Made by a program: the position numbers and the translations under genes. This document shows, in pieces, positions 19,431 through 28,390 of a stretch of DNA of 64,000 nucleotides. Each line of letters starts with the position of its first letter. The first letter of the stretch is position 1. The DNA comes from Levilinea sp. (GTDB lineage: Bacteria; Chloroflexota; Anaerolineae; Anaerolineales; Anaerolineaceae). The DNA is taken from positions 34,283 to 98,282 of the forward strand of contig JARKPO010000019.1 of the NCBI GenBank assembly GCA_029975215.1, in the 5' to 3' direction. The notes beneath the pieces were generated by a model. It was not told where the DNA came from. It ran no database searches and was given only the letters and a program-made list of their open reading frames with translations.

Positions 19431-19449
19431 GCTTTCCAGTTTGGAAAGC
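19431..19449 (+). promoter_or_regulatory. Intercistronic hairpin between pstB and phoU
   Basis: GCTTTCCA (19431-19438) and TGGAAAGC (19442-19449) make a perfect 8-bp stem with a 3-nt loop in the 80-nt gap before phoU. No T-run follows. It may be an mRNA processing or stability element. Confidence 0.5.
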
Positions 19450-19487
19450 CCCCCGCCACCTTCTGATCCGATTGAACGAGGTCACTT

Positions 19488-20174
19488 ATGACGCGTGAGA
19501 CGTTGGATCGTCAGATCCATCACATACAAGATGAAGTCCTGCTCTTGGGAAGCATGGTGGAACAGGCCATGCTCAAATCCGTTGACGCCCTCAAGCGCCG
19601 CGACTTAAAGGCATCTCGCACCCTTTATGAAGAAGACGCCCTGATCAATGAGAAGCGTTTCGCCATTGAAAATGCCATCCTCATTCTCATCGCCACCCAG
19701 CAGCCCATGGCCCGCGACCTGCGCAGCCTGGCCGCCATGCTGGAGGTCATCACCGAACTGGAACGCATGGGCGATTATGCCAAAGGCATTGGCAAGGTCA
19801 ACATTCGCCTGGGCGACCACACCATCCCCATCCCCTATCGTGAAATTGACCTGATGGCCGATCTGGCGGTCAGCATGCTGCACCGCTCCCTCAGCGCCTT
19901 CATCAACGAAGACGCCGGTCAGGCCTCCGCCATCCCCCTGGAAGACGATAAAGTCGATGATCTCTACAACCACGTCACCCGCGGCCTGGTCAACGCCATG
20001 ATCGCCAACCCCGAAAATATTGACGCTGCCAACCTGCTCATATGGGTGGCCCACAATCTGGAACGCATGGCTGACCGCGTCACCAACATCTGCGAACGCA
20101 CCGTCTTCATCGCCACCGGCGAGCTGTTGGAGTTGGAATCCAACGACGATGAACTGGACGACGACCGCGAATAA
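19488..20174 (+). CDS. phoU: Phosphate signalling protein PhoU
   Basis: A 228-residue all-helical protein with the two PhoU three-helix repeats. The metal-binding patterns appear as ELERMGDYAKGI (repeat 1) and NLERMADRVTNICE (repeat 2), the E-x3-D type motif of the family. PhoU couples the Pst transporter to the PhoR kinase and restrains signalling when phosphate is plentiful. It is the last gene of the pst operon and is followed by a clear terminator. Confidence 0.95.
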   Translation: MTRETLDRQIHHIQDEVLLLGSMVEQAMLKSVDALKRRDLKASRTLYEEDALINEKRFAIENAILILIATQQPMARDLRSLAAMLEVITELERMGDYAKGIGKVNIRLGDHTIPIPYREIDLMADLAVSMLHRSLSAFINEDAGQASAIPLEDDKVDDLYNHVTRGLVNAMIANPENIDAANLLIWVAHNLERMADRVTNICERTVFIATGELLELESNDDELDDDRE

Positions 20175-20192
20175 CCCCCTTGCACCTGTACC

Positions 20193-20219
20193 ACCGGCGG
20201 ATCCCCCGCCGGTTTTTTT
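20193..20219 (+). terminator. Intrinsic terminator of the pst-phoU operon
   Basis: ACCGGCGG (20193-20200) pairs with CCGCCGGT (20206-20213) around a 5-nt loop, followed by seven T (20213-20219). Confidence 0.92.
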
Positions 20220-20252
20220 GTCCATTTTTCCAGAGGCAGCACGCCGCACGGT

Positions 20253-20281
20253 TTGTGCTTTTATCACCCCCTTGCTATAAT
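20253..20281 (+). promoter_or_regulatory. Sigma70-type promoter for the CHAD gene
   Basis: TTGTGC (20253-20258), a 17-nt spacer, then TATAAT (20276-20281). It is placed 21 nt before the ATG, which has an AAAGGAAA ribosome-binding site. Confidence 0.65.
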
Positions 20282-20301
20282 CTCTTAAAGGAAATACACC
20301 C

Positions 20302-21318
20302 ATGAAAAAGAATCTCTCCCACTACCTCTGTGCCTACGCTGCCGATGTCCTCAACCGTCATTGGACTGCCCTCCTCACAGAGATGGAAGGAGTCCACGAT
20401 CTCACCGATATCGAACACGTTCACCGTATGCGCGTGGCCACCCGCCGTCTGCGGGCCGCTTTACCCATTTTTTCACTGTGCTTCCCCACCAAAAAAGTGG
20501 CTCAATGGACCAGCGACATCCGTCAGATCACCCGCGCCCTGGGGGCAGCGCGCGACAGCGACGTTCAAATTGAACTCCTCACCCAAATCCTGTCCTCCCT
20601 GCCCGAAACCCACCTGCGCCCTGGGGTGCGCCGCCTGCTCCTACGCCGGCAGCAGACGCGTACAGCCCTGCAGCCCAAAGTCGTTCAAGCCGTTGAAAAA
20701 TTCCACGAATCCCCCACCCTCACCTCCTTTCCGGCTGCCCTCGCTCCACACCTGCCCCCACCGGAAGTTGAATCCCCTGTTCTCACCTTTGACCACGCCC
20801 TCTACGCCCTGGCCGCAGAGCACATTCAGGCCCGCCTGGAGGAATTTCTGTCTTTCGAAGCGCATGTCGCCTACCCTGACCATGCAGAAGAGCTGCACGC
20901 CATGCGCATCGCCGCCAAAGGCCTGCGCTACACCCTCGAAGCATTTGCCCCCTTGTACGCCGATCAGCTCAAGGATGAATTGAAGACCCTGCGCGCCTTT
21001 CAAGATACTCTCGGCGCGCTGCACGATGCCGATGTCTGGCTGGCGGAGCTGCCCCGCTTTGCGGAAAAAGAGCTGCGCCGCACCGAAAAATTCTACGGCT
21101 CGGCCCGGCCCTTCCGCAGTCTGCGCCCTGGTTTGGATTATTTCGCCCAAAACCGCGCCAGCGAACGCGAGCGCGTCTATCAAGAACTGGTGCGCCTGTG
21201 GGAGCAAACTCAAACCCGCGGGCTATGGTCGTCCCTCCTTGACCAGGTGCAGCTCCCTTTGCTGCGTGCAGAGGGCCTCTACCCGGCGGTCCAGCCCACC
21301 CCCTCCGACGAAGCATGA
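20302..21318 (+). CDS. CHAD domain-containing protein
   Basis: A 338-residue helical protein with two CHAD repeats, marked by VHRMRVATRRLRAAL and LHAMRIAAKGLRYTLEAF. Both place conserved His and several Arg/Lys on one face. CHAD domains bind polyphosphate and locate to polyphosphate granules, so its position directly after pst-phoU fits a role in phosphate storage. It has its own promoter, and its stop overlaps the next gene's ATG by 4 nt. Confidence 0.9.
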   Translation: MKKNLSHYLCAYAADVLNRHWTALLTEMEGVHDLTDIEHVHRMRVATRRLRAALPIFSLCFPTKKVAQWTSDIRQITRALGAARDSDVQIELLTQILSSLPETHLRPGVRRLLLRRQQTRTALQPKVVQAVEKFHESPTLTSFPAALAPHLPPPEVESPVLTFDHALYALAAEHIQARLEEFLSFEAHVAYPDHAEELHAMRIAAKGLRYTLEAFAPLYADQLKDELKTLRAFQDTLGALHDADVWLAELPRFAEKELRRTEKFYGSARPFRSLRPGLDYFAQNRASERERVYQELVRLWEQTQTRGLWSSLLDQVQLPLLRAEGLYPAVQPTPSDEA

Positions 21319-22127
21319 TCATCGCCGTCATTGCCGATATCCACGCCAACCTGCTCGCCCTGCGCGCCGTGCTCAAACACGCCCGCGCTGCCGGGGCCGG
21401 CCCCGTCTGGAACGTCGGCGACCACCTCGGATACGGCCCTTTCCCATCTGAAACCATAGATGCCGTACAGCGAAAACGCTTCGTCAACATCCTCGGCAAT
21501 TACGATGCCAAAGTGCTGCGTGTGCCTGAAAATGGCCATGTGCGCAAGACCAACCGCTGCAAACTGCGTGAACTCGCCTTCTCCTGGGCCTACGAGAATC
21601 TGACCCCCACCCAGCGCAGCTACCTCCAATCCCTTCCCACCACCCTGCGGCTCACCCTGGGGCCCTGGCGCGTACTGCTGGTGCACGGCAGCCCGGCCTC
21701 TCCAAACGAACACCTTTCCCCCGCGGTGCCGCCCGAACGACTGCTGGAGCTGGCAAAGCTGGCCGAAGCCGATCTGGTCATCTGCGGACATTCTCACCAG
21801 CCCTTCCTCATCCATTCCGGCAGCACCTGGTTTCTCAACCCCGGCAGTGTCGGCCGCCCCGACGACCACGACCCGCGCAGTGCGTATGCCCTCCTCACCC
21901 TCACCCCCTCCGGAGCCATCTCAGCGCGTTTCTTCCGTCTGCCCTATAACTATCAAAAAACAGCCCAGGCCGTGCAGAAAAAAGGCCTGCCGCTGGAATT
22001 TGCGCACATGTTCCTGCAAGGCTGCGCCCTGGATGACATCCTCAACCAGCAGACGATCGCTGAACAATCCAGTCTGATCACACCCACGCCCCAATCTTGC
22101 CCAAATCCACCCCTCCAGGGGGTATAA
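21315..22127 (+). CDS. YfcE/MJ0936-type metallophosphoesterase
   Basis: A 270-residue calcineurin-like phosphoesterase. Metal-ligand motifs are all present: IADIHANL (D-x-H), GDHLGYGP (GD), GNYD (GNHD variant), VHGSP and CGHSHQPF. The ending LNPGSVGRP is the usual family signature. It is translationally coupled to the CHAD gene (ATGA overlap), which suggests a joint function in phosphate or polyphosphate metabolism, though the substrate is not evident. GNYD instead of GNHD is common in this subfamily. Confidence 0.88.
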   Translation: MIIAVIADIHANLLALRAVLKHARAAGAGPVWNVGDHLGYGPFPSETIDAVQRKRFVNILGNYDAKVLRVPENGHVRKTNRCKLRELAFSWAYENLTPTQRSYLQSLPTTLRLTLGPWRVLLVHGSPASPNEHLSPAVPPERLLELAKLAEADLVICGHSHQPFLIHSGSTWFLNPGSVGRPDDHDPRSAYALLTLTPSGAISARFFRLPYNYQKTAQAVQKKGLPLEFAHMFLQGCALDDILNQQTIAEQSSLITPTPQSCPNPPLQGV

Positions 22128-22169
22128 TCAAACCCGTTCAGCCCATCTCATTCCCCAGTCGAGGTCCTC

Positions 22170-23105
22170 TTGATTGCTACCATCTCCCAGCGCATTTTAG
22201 AAAACATCCAGAAAGTGATTGTCGGTAAAGAAGAAACCATCCGCCTGCTCCTCACCGCCGTGCTGTGCGAAGGTCACGTCCTGCTTGAAGACGTTCCCGG
22301 CACCGGCAAAACCACCCTGGCAAACGCGCTGGCCGCTTCGCTGGGCTGTTCTTTCCGCCGCATTCAATTCACCCCCGACCTACTCCCCTCAGATGTCACC
22401 GGCTTATCCTGGTTCAACCAAAAAATCCAGGAATTTGAGTACCGCCCCGGCCCCATCATGGCCCAGATCATCCTGGCTGATGAAATCAACCGCGCTACCC
22501 CGCGCACCCAATCATCCATGCTGGAAGCCATGCAGGAACGCCAGGTGACCGGTGAAGGCGTCTCCCGCCCGCTGCCGCGCCCCTTTATCGTCCTCGCCAC
22601 CCAGAACCCGGTCGAATTGGAAGGCACTTTCCCCCTGCCCGAAGCGCAGCTCGACCGTTTTCTCCTGCGTCTGCCCATCGGCTACCCCTCGCAGGACGAA
22701 GAAAATGCCATTCTGGATCGTTTTCGTTCTGCGGACCCGCTGGCCGACCTTCAACCGGTCACCAGCCCGCAGGAGATTGTTAACCTTCAGCAGCGCCGGC
22801 GCGAAATCCGCGTAGAAAATACGGTGCGCGATTACATCGTGCGCATTGCCCGCGCCACCCGCGAAAACCAGGATATTCAGCTCGGCGCCAGCCCTCGCGC
22901 CTCGTTGGCTCTGTATCAGGCTGCGCAGGCCTGGGCCGCCATCCACAGCCGCGATTTTGTCATTCCCGATGATGTCAAGTTCCTTGCACCCTTCATCCTC
23001 TGCCATCGAATGATCATCTCTCCACAGGCCCAGCTCCGCGGCCGCACCACCCCCGAACTGGTCGCCGACATCGTCGCCGCCGTGCCTGTTCCGGTCGAAG
23101 GTTAA
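22170..23105 (+). CDS. MoxR-family AAA+ ATPase
   Basis: A 311-residue ATPase read from a TTG start with GAGGTC upstream; no ATG is in a suitable position. Walker A is EDVPGTGKTTLANA, Walker B LADEINRATPRTQSSMLEAM, and sensor 1 VLATQNPVELEGTFPLPEAQLDRF is highly conserved in MoxR. A TATAAT sits at 22123-22128, just at the end of the preceding gene. MoxR proteins act as chaperones with VWA or DUF58 partners, and the next gene is DUF58 with 2 nt between them. Confidence 0.93.
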   Translation: MIATISQRILENIQKVIVGKEETIRLLLTAVLCEGHVLLEDVPGTGKTTLANALAASLGCSFRRIQFTPDLLPSDVTGLSWFNQKIQEFEYRPGPIMAQIILADEINRATPRTQSSMLEAMQERQVTGEGVSRPLPRPFIVLATQNPVELEGTFPLPEAQLDRFLLRLPIGYPSQDEENAILDRFRSADPLADLQPVTSPQEIVNLQQRRREIRVENTVRDYIVRIARATRENQDIQLGASPRASLALYQAAQAWAAIHSRDFVIPDDVKFLAPFILCHRMIISPQAQLRGRTTPELVADIVAAVPVPVEG

Positions 23106-23107
23106 TC

Positions 23108-24307
23108 GTGCGCCCTCGCGACTTGTTGTCCAAATGGGACAACTTGCTTTTTTTGGTCTTTATCTTTGCCGTGCTTTTCCGGCAGGTCTGGCTGATTGCC
23201 TTCTCAGTGGCCGTCTCGGTGGTCTTCACCGCCGCGCGCATCTGGAACTACTACGCCCTCAGCCGCATCACCTACCGCCGCCTGTGGCGTTACCGCCGCG
23301 GCTTCCCCGGTGAAATTATCACCGTGCGCATCCTCACCGCCAACGAAAAGATTCTCCCTCTGCCCTGGTTGCGCACCACCGACCCCTGGCCGCTGGCTGT
23401 CGCCCCACAGGATGAAACCCTCCTGGCCCCTTCACACATCGCCGATCAGGGCAATCTGGTCAACCTCTATTCTCTGCGCTGGTTTGAAAAAGTGGAACGC
23501 ACAGTTGCCCTGCAGCTGCGCCAGCGCGGCATCTACGATCTCGGCCCCACCCAGCTGCAGTCCGGCGATCCCTTCGGCCTGTTTGACAACACCGTTGAAC
23601 ACGACAACCAGGAATATCTCACCGTTTTTCCTGAGGTGCTGCCCCTGGAACGCCTGAAACTGGACGCTGAAGACCCCTTTGGCGACCGGCGCGCCCGCCG
23701 CCGTCTGGTCGAAGACCCTACCCTGCCCATTGGCGTACGCGATTACCATCCCGAAGATGACTTCCGCCACATCCATTGGCCTGCCACAGCTCGCAGCGGT
23801 CAAATGCAGGTGCGCATGTTCCAGCCCGTCTCCTCTCAGGTCATGGTTGTCTGTCTGAACGTATCCACTGCCGAACAGCCCTGGCTGGGGACATACCACA
23901 GCATGCTGGAGCAGTTGGTCAAAGTCACCGCCACCCTGGTGGTTCACGGCGTCGAAGATGGCTACGCGGTGGGGCTGATCTCCAACGGCTGCCTGGCCCA
24001 TGCCGACCGTCCTTTCCGCATCTTGCCGGGGCGCTCGCGCGACCAGCTTTCCCTTCTGCTGCAAACCCTGGCGGCCGTCACCCCCTACACCACCACCCCT
24101 TTTGAAAAATACCTGGTCAAGGCCGCCTCCAATTTGCCCTACGGCGCCACCCTGCTCATCGTCACCGCCCTGGTCACGCCGGCCCTGCTGGAAACCCTCC
24201 TTTCGATCCGCCGTTACCGCACTCACACCACCCTCATCTGCCTGCAGGCCGCCCCCCCGCCCACCATCCCCGGCGTGCGCGTGCTGCACCTGCCCTTTTC
24301 GCCATGA
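23108..24307 (+). CDS. DUF58 domain-containing membrane protein
   Basis: A 399-residue protein starting at GTG. Two hydrophobic segments lie near residues 10-50, followed by a beta-rich stretch and the DUF58 signature RDYHPEDDFRHIHWPATARSGQMQVR in parts (about residues 205-235). A VWA-like domain forms the rest. Its partner MoxR gene lies immediately upstream, and it overlaps the DUF4129-like gene by 4 nt. MoxR-DUF58 pairs are thought to assemble or mature membrane or surface complexes. Confidence 0.9.
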   Translation: MRPRDLLSKWDNLLFLVFIFAVLFRQVWLIAFSVAVSVVFTAARIWNYYALSRITYRRLWRYRRGFPGEIITVRILTANEKILPLPWLRTTDPWPLAVAPQDETLLAPSHIADQGNLVNLYSLRWFEKVERTVALQLRQRGIYDLGPTQLQSGDPFGLFDNTVEHDNQEYLTVFPEVLPLERLKLDAEDPFGDRRARRRLVEDPTLPIGVRDYHPEDDFRHIHWPATARSGQMQVRMFQPVSSQVMVVCLNVSTAEQPWLGTYHSMLEQLVKVTATLVVHGVEDGYAVGLISNGCLAHADRPFRILPGRSRDQLSLLLQTLAAVTPYTTTPFEKYLVKAASNLPYGATLLIVTALVTPALLETLLSIRRYRTHTTLICLQAAPPPTIPGVRVLHLPFSP

Positions 24308-25782
24308 CGCAGCCCACTCTTTCGCAAGTCCTCGCCGAAACCTTCGACCCCCAGCGCCTTCGCACGCAGGTCTGGTCCGAAATTGCCACCTTTTCCATGC
24401 TCATCGCCGAACTGTCGTGGATTGCGGCCTGGTACGGCGCGGTTCTGCTCAGTCAGGGCGGGTGGCTGCCCGCCTACGCGGTCTTAGGCGCGGTTACACT
24501 GAGCACGCACATTCTTGTGCGCGTGCTCAACGCTCTGGAACTGCCCAGCCTTTACCGCGTGCCGGCCGTCCTGCTCTGGATTTTCTTCACGATCCTGGTC
24601 ACCCTCAAGCTACTCCTTTACCCTGACCAGCCGCTGGGTTTGGGCGGTTTGCTCTACCGTTCGGTTCAATTCCTGGTGGATCCCAACTCCGACCTGCGAG
24701 AAGTCTTCCATCACTTCATCCTTCTCCTGCTCATTCTGCGCGGCCTTCGCATCGCCCGTGAACCGGCAGACACCCTCACCACCGCCGCCAATTTTCAACT
24801 GGGCCTCTTCATGTTTCTGGTTTTTGGCCTGCTCCTCTCCGGCTCGCCGCTGGCCCAACGTCCGCAGACCTATTTCGCCCTTTACCTTTTTTTGCTCTTC
24901 AGCCTTTTTGCCATGTTCACCGCCCGCATTGCCAGTTTGCGGGGTCTGCGCGGCGGGCGCACGCCCGTGTTCAACCGCGGCTGGGCTTTGGGCGTACTGC
25001 TCATCGGCCTCATCGTGGTCGCCGTCGGCGTTTTCTCTGGCTGGGTGCTCAGCGGCCAGTTGGGGCAGTGGATTGTTCAGCTCATCCTAGCCCTCACCGG
25101 CATCATCACTTTCCTGATCTTGCTGATCCTATCTCCCCTTCTGCTGCTGCTGGCCCGCTGGATTCCCATGCTCATCGCCCGTTTCCAAAAGAATTTGGCG
25201 GATCCCATCAACGCCTGGCAGCAGTCCATGCAGGAGTTCTTGCAGCACCAAAGCGAACAGGCAGCCGCCCATACCGAGTGGGTCACCACAGGCCGCAACC
25301 TGGTGGTGATCCTCTTTGCCCTGATCATCCTGGCGTCCATTTTGGCTGCCCTGCGCTGGCGGCAGCTGCGCATTCAAGCCGCTTCTGAAAAAGGCGACCC
25401 CAGCGGGCGATTGGGGCCCTTGACCCCCTGGGAATTTCTCACTGGCCGTCTGCGCTCCAGCCGCGACCTGAACCGCGCTCGCCGCCTCTTGGCCGCCGCC
25501 CGCATCCGCTGGGTGTACGCCCAGTTTATGGATCTCTGTGAAGACCTGGGCACTCCTCGTCCGCCAGCGCTGACCCCGCTGGAATTCATCCCCCGCGCCG
25601 CGGCGCTCTTTCCCGACCATCTTCCTGCTCTGCAAACCCTCACCCAGGCCTATCTGCGTGTGCGCTACGGTGAACTGCCCGAAACCCAGAAAGAAATTGA
25701 TGATGTCACCGCTGCCTGGGAATCCGTGGAAGCCGCCGGAAAAGCCCAGCTTCAGGCCCGCCGCAAGCTGCCCAAACATTAG
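24304..25782 (+). CDS. Membrane protein with DUF4129-like C-terminus
   Basis: A 492-residue protein with about eight membrane helices in the first ~350 residues. A cytoplasmic tail follows, containing RRLLAAARIRWVYAQFMDLCEDLGTPRPPALTP in pieces, the pattern of DUF4129, which usually sits beside MoxR and DUF58 (often after a transglutaminase domain). No transglutaminase Cys-His-Asp triad is seen here, so the peptidase-like part is absent. It is third in a tight operon. Function unknown. Confidence 0.75.
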   Translation: MTQPTLSQVLAETFDPQRLRTQVWSEIATFSMLIAELSWIAAWYGAVLLSQGGWLPAYAVLGAVTLSTHILVRVLNALELPSLYRVPAVLLWIFFTILVTLKLLLYPDQPLGLGGLLYRSVQFLVDPNSDLREVFHHFILLLLILRGLRIAREPADTLTTAANFQLGLFMFLVFGLLLSGSPLAQRPQTYFALYLFLLFSLFAMFTARIASLRGLRGGRTPVFNRGWALGVLLIGLIVVAVGVFSGWVLSGQLGQWIVQLILALTGIITFLILLILSPLLLLLARWIPMLIARFQKNLADPINAWQQSMQEFLQHQSEQAAAHTEWVTTGRNLVVILFALIILASILAALRWRQLRIQAASEKGDPSGRLGPLTPWEFLTGRLRSSRDLNRARRLLAAARIRWVYAQFMDLCEDLGTPRPPALTPLEFIPRAAALFPDHLPALQTLTQAYLRVRYGELPETQKEIDDVTAAWESVEAAGKAQLQARRKLPKH

Positions 25783-25785
25783 CAT

Positions 25786-25815
25786 ATCCGTTTTTTGTCA
25801 GTTCAAAAAATGGAT
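25786..25815. terminator. Bidirectional terminator-like hairpin
   Basis: ATCCGTTTTTTG (25786-25797) pairs with CAAAAAATGGAT (25804-25815) with one G-T pair and a 6-nt loop. It lies between convergent genes and presents T-runs on either strand. Confidence 0.7.
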
Positions 25816-26354
25816 CAAAACGGCAGCAGATCCAGAAGCCCTGCGCCCCCATAGGCAAAAACCAGCATCTTGAGGATCTTCCCGATCCAGCAAAACAAGA
25901 GGAACTTCCACAAAGGCATGCGCATGGCCCCCGCCGCAATCCCAGCGATATCAAAAGCCGGGTTCGGGACAAAGGACAGCAGCAGCACCGCCCAAATCCC
26001 GTAACGCTGCATCCACCCTTCCACCCGCGGATACCACCCCGCTCGCGAGGCCAACCCCCGTCCGCTGAAACCCGCCAGATAGCCCGAAATTTCTCCCAGG
26101 GCCGCCCCGCTGCCCGCTGCCATCGCCACCCAAAATGGGTTAAACACCGCTCCCATCGCCGAGGTTAAAATTACCCCCGGCAGTGGAATCACCAGGCTGG
26201 CGTTGGCCAGCAGCGAAAACAAAAAAATTCCTGGATACCCATACCCTTCCAGGTCCGCAATGCGGTCGCGAATCAAGACCAGATATATTGTCAGCCCAAC
26301 AACCAGAATAAAAATGAGAATTCGGACGATTTTCTGACGTGTGTCGGCCTCCAT
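25815..26354 (-). CDS. DedA/VTT-domain membrane protein
   Basis: A 179-residue protein from the ATG at 26354, which has GAGGA 9 nt upstream; a TTG at 26363 overlapping the udk stop is the alternative. It has about five hydrophobic segments with the VTT/SNARE-associated pattern: VIPLPGVILTSAMGAVFNP, then a Gly-rich GAALGEISGYLAG and SFVPNPAFDIAGIAAGAMRM. Family members are lipid scramblases or flippases of the DedA type. It lies directly downstream of udk. The substrate is unknown. Confidence 0.85.
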   Translation of the reverse strand: MEADTRQKIVRILIFILVVGLTIYLVLIRDRIADLEGYGYPGIFLFSLLANASLVIPLPGVILTSAMGAVFNPFWVAMAAGSGAALGEISGYLAGFSGRGLASRAGWYPRVEGWMQRYGIWAVLLLSFVPNPAFDIAGIAAGAMRMPLWKFLLFCWIGKILKMLVFAYGGAGLLDLLPF

Positions 26355-26359
26355 GCAGA

Positions 26360-26995
26360 TCAATCCTCAGCAGCGAGCAGGGCTTCGATCCGCGCAATCA
26401 CCATATCCAGCGCCACAGCATTGAACCCGCCCTCAGGAATGATCACATCTGCATACCGTTTCGATGGCTCCACAAACTCCATGTGCATCGGCCGCACTGT
26501 GCTCAAATATTGAGAGATCACGTTCTCGGTCGAGCGTCCGCGCTCAATCAAATCGCGCTGAAGCCGCCGGATAAAGCGCAAATCTGCGTCGGTATCCACA
26601 AAAATCTTCACGTCAAACACGTTGCGCAGCTCCGGCTCAGCAAAAATCAAAATGCCTTCCACCAGAATCACCGGTCTCGGCTCCACCCGCAGGGTGCGGT
26701 CGGTGCGCGTGTGAATAGTAAAATCGTAAATCGGTAAATCCACCGGTTCCCAACGCTTGAGCTGCATGATATGCTGCAGCATCAAATCCGATTCCAACGA
26801 ATTGGGATGGTCAAAGTTCACTTCCCGCCGCTGCACTTCTGGCAAATGGGACAGGTCGCGATAATATGCATCGTGGGGCAAATAGGCAATCCGCAGCGGC
26901 CCCACCCGGTTTAAAATCGAGTTTGCAACGGTCGTCTTGCCCGACCCCGACCCGCCCGCAATGGCAATCACCAGAGGTTCGCGTTTATTTTCCAT
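26360..26995 (-). CDS. udk: Uridine kinase
   Basis: A 211-residue P-loop kinase phosphorylating uridine and cytidine to the monophosphates for pyrimidine salvage. Walker A is GGSGSGKTT, the substrate motif YYRDLSHLP and DHPNSLESDLM follow, and the LILVEGIL-type lid strand appears as VILVEGILIFAEPELRNVFD in part. Length is standard. No Shine-Dalgarno sequence is present, and a TATAAT lies exactly 6 nt before the ATG (27007-27002), so it may be leaderless. Confidence 0.93.
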   Translation of the reverse strand: MENKREPLVIAIAGGSGSGKTTVANSILNRVGPLRIAYLPHDAYYRDLSHLPEVQRREVNFDHPNSLESDLMLQHIMQLKRWEPVDLPIYDFTIHTRTDRTLRVEPRPVILVEGILIFAEPELRNVFDVKIFVDTDADLRFIRRLQRDLIERGRSTENVISQYLSTVRPMHMEFVEPSKRYADVIIPEGGFNAVALDMVIARIEALLAAED

Positions 26996-27001
26996 GCGGC
27001 C

Positions 27002-27007
27002 ATTATA
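27002..27007 (-). promoter_or_regulatory. -10 box placed for a leaderless udk transcript
   Basis: TATAAT on the minus strand ends 6 nt before the udk ATG (26995), leaving no room for a ribosome-binding site. The predicted transcription start is the A of the ATG. Confidence 0.55.
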
Positions 27008-27019
27008 CCCGATGCCGTT

Positions 27020-28243
27020 TTACCACACGGCAAATTGCAGCCACAAAATTCCTGCTGCCAGGGTGACAATCGTCACTAAAAACCCCACACGCGTGTATTC
27101 CCAAAAGCTCAGGTGAATTCGCGCGCTGCCGGCAATCTCGGCCACGATCAGGTTAGCCACGGACCCCAGCAGGGTCAGGTTGCCCGCCAGAGTCGAAGCC
27201 ACTGCCAGTGTCAGCCAGCCCGCCATGGGCGAATGCAGCTGCATCACTACCGGCTTCAGCAGCAGCACTGCCGGAACGTTGGACACCAGGTTGCTGAGCA
27301 GCAGCGTCGTCAGCGAGAACTGCCAGATTCCTGTATCTGGCGTAAGTCCCGCCAGCCGAAAAAGTTCCCCCGCCACACCGTTGGCCTCCAGCGAGCCTGT
27401 CACCACAAACATGGCCGCAAAAAAAGCCAGCAGCCCCCAGTTAATCTCATAAAACACATGTTCCGGCGACACGCGCCGTGTGAACAGCAGCGCACAGGCC
27501 GCCAGAAAAGAGGCTTCAGCCACCGGCGCGCCCAGCAAAAACGCCGTCAAAAGGCCGCCAGTCACCAGCAAACTCTTGATCAAGAGAGGCCGGTTCAGTT
27601 CCAGAGGCTGCTCGGTCAAATCACCCAAAGACTCGCGGCGGAACTCGCCAGGATAAAACAAAATGACCACCCCCCACACCACCACCAGTCCTATCACAGC
27701 CACCGGCAGCAGCGGCAAGGCAAAATCCATGTATGAGATGCCTGATGCTGTGCCGATGATCATATTCTGTGGATTTCCAGTCAGGGTGGCCGCCGAGCCG
27801 ATGTTCGAAGCCGTCGCCAGCGCGATGAGGTACGGCAGCGGGTTGCGCCGCGCCCTCTGGGTGATCTGAACCACCAGCGGGGTGAACATCAGACAGATGG
27901 TATCGTTTAGAAACAGCGCGCTCAGCAGCCCCGCCAGGGCAATTTCCACCGCCAACAAAATCCGCGGCGAACGCGCCGTCTTTAAAAGCCCCCGGCCTGC
28001 CAGTTGGAAGAACCCCGCCATCTGCAAATTAGCATTTAAAATCATCATCGAGAACAGCAGGATGAGCGTATCCAGGTCCAAAAAATCCCCTAATGCCGAG
28101 AACGCCACCTGTCGGGTGGCAATGAGCAGCCCAACACCCATCAGTGTAATCGTAGTACGGTTAGCGCGCAGCCCCGGCCAACGTCCCACTGCAATTCCGA
28201 TATAAGTAACAGTCACAATAACCAGCGTAATCCAAAAATCCAT
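27020..28243 (-). CDS. SLC13/ArsB-NhaD-type anion or ion transporter
   Basis: A 407-residue membrane protein with about ten to eleven helices. The ion-transporter-superfamily hairpins are recognisable: FLNDTICLMFTPLV and the matching second half SNLVSNVPAVLLLKPV, plus ATASNIGSAATLTGNPQNMIIG, the Asn/Gly-rich motif of the CitMHS/ArsB/SLC13 group. A GGAGGG ribosome-binding site precedes the ATG. It could carry dicarboxylates, sulfate, arsenite or sodium. The sequence does not decide, and the arsenic genes of this window are 28 kb away. Confidence 0.82.
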   Translation of the reverse strand: MDFWITLVIVTVTYIGIAVGRWPGLRANRTTITLMGVGLLIATRQVAFSALGDFLDLDTLILLFSMMILNANLQMAGFFQLAGRGLLKTARSPRILLAVEIALAGLLSALFLNDTICLMFTPLVVQITQRARRNPLPYLIALATASNIGSAATLTGNPQNMIIGTASGISYMDFALPLLPVAVIGLVVVWGVVILFYPGEFRRESLGDLTEQPLELNRPLLIKSLLVTGGLLTAFLLGAPVAEASFLAACALLFTRRVSPEHVFYEINWGLLAFFAAMFVVTGSLEANGVAGELFRLAGLTPDTGIWQFSLTTLLLSNLVSNVPAVLLLKPVVMQLHSPMAGWLTLAVASTLAGNLTLLGSVANLIVAEIAGSARIHLSFWEYTRVGFLVTIVTLAAGILWLQFAVW

Positions 28244-28390
28244 CAGACCAGCCCTCCAAAGCCTGGATTCTACTCCAAACCTTTGGGCTTGTGCGAAAGA
28301 CCATGTTTCAGAAGTGGCTATTATTCAATGATTTTGATAAAATATATACATATCTGACGGCCCACATTTACTCAACGGAGTGTCATCTTC

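Noticed and set aside
27020..28243. Assignment of the SLC13-type carrier as the arsenite pump ArsB of the ars genes
   Set aside because: Superfamily motifs do not decide the substrate, and the ars genes lie 28 kb away with their own operators. None is present here.
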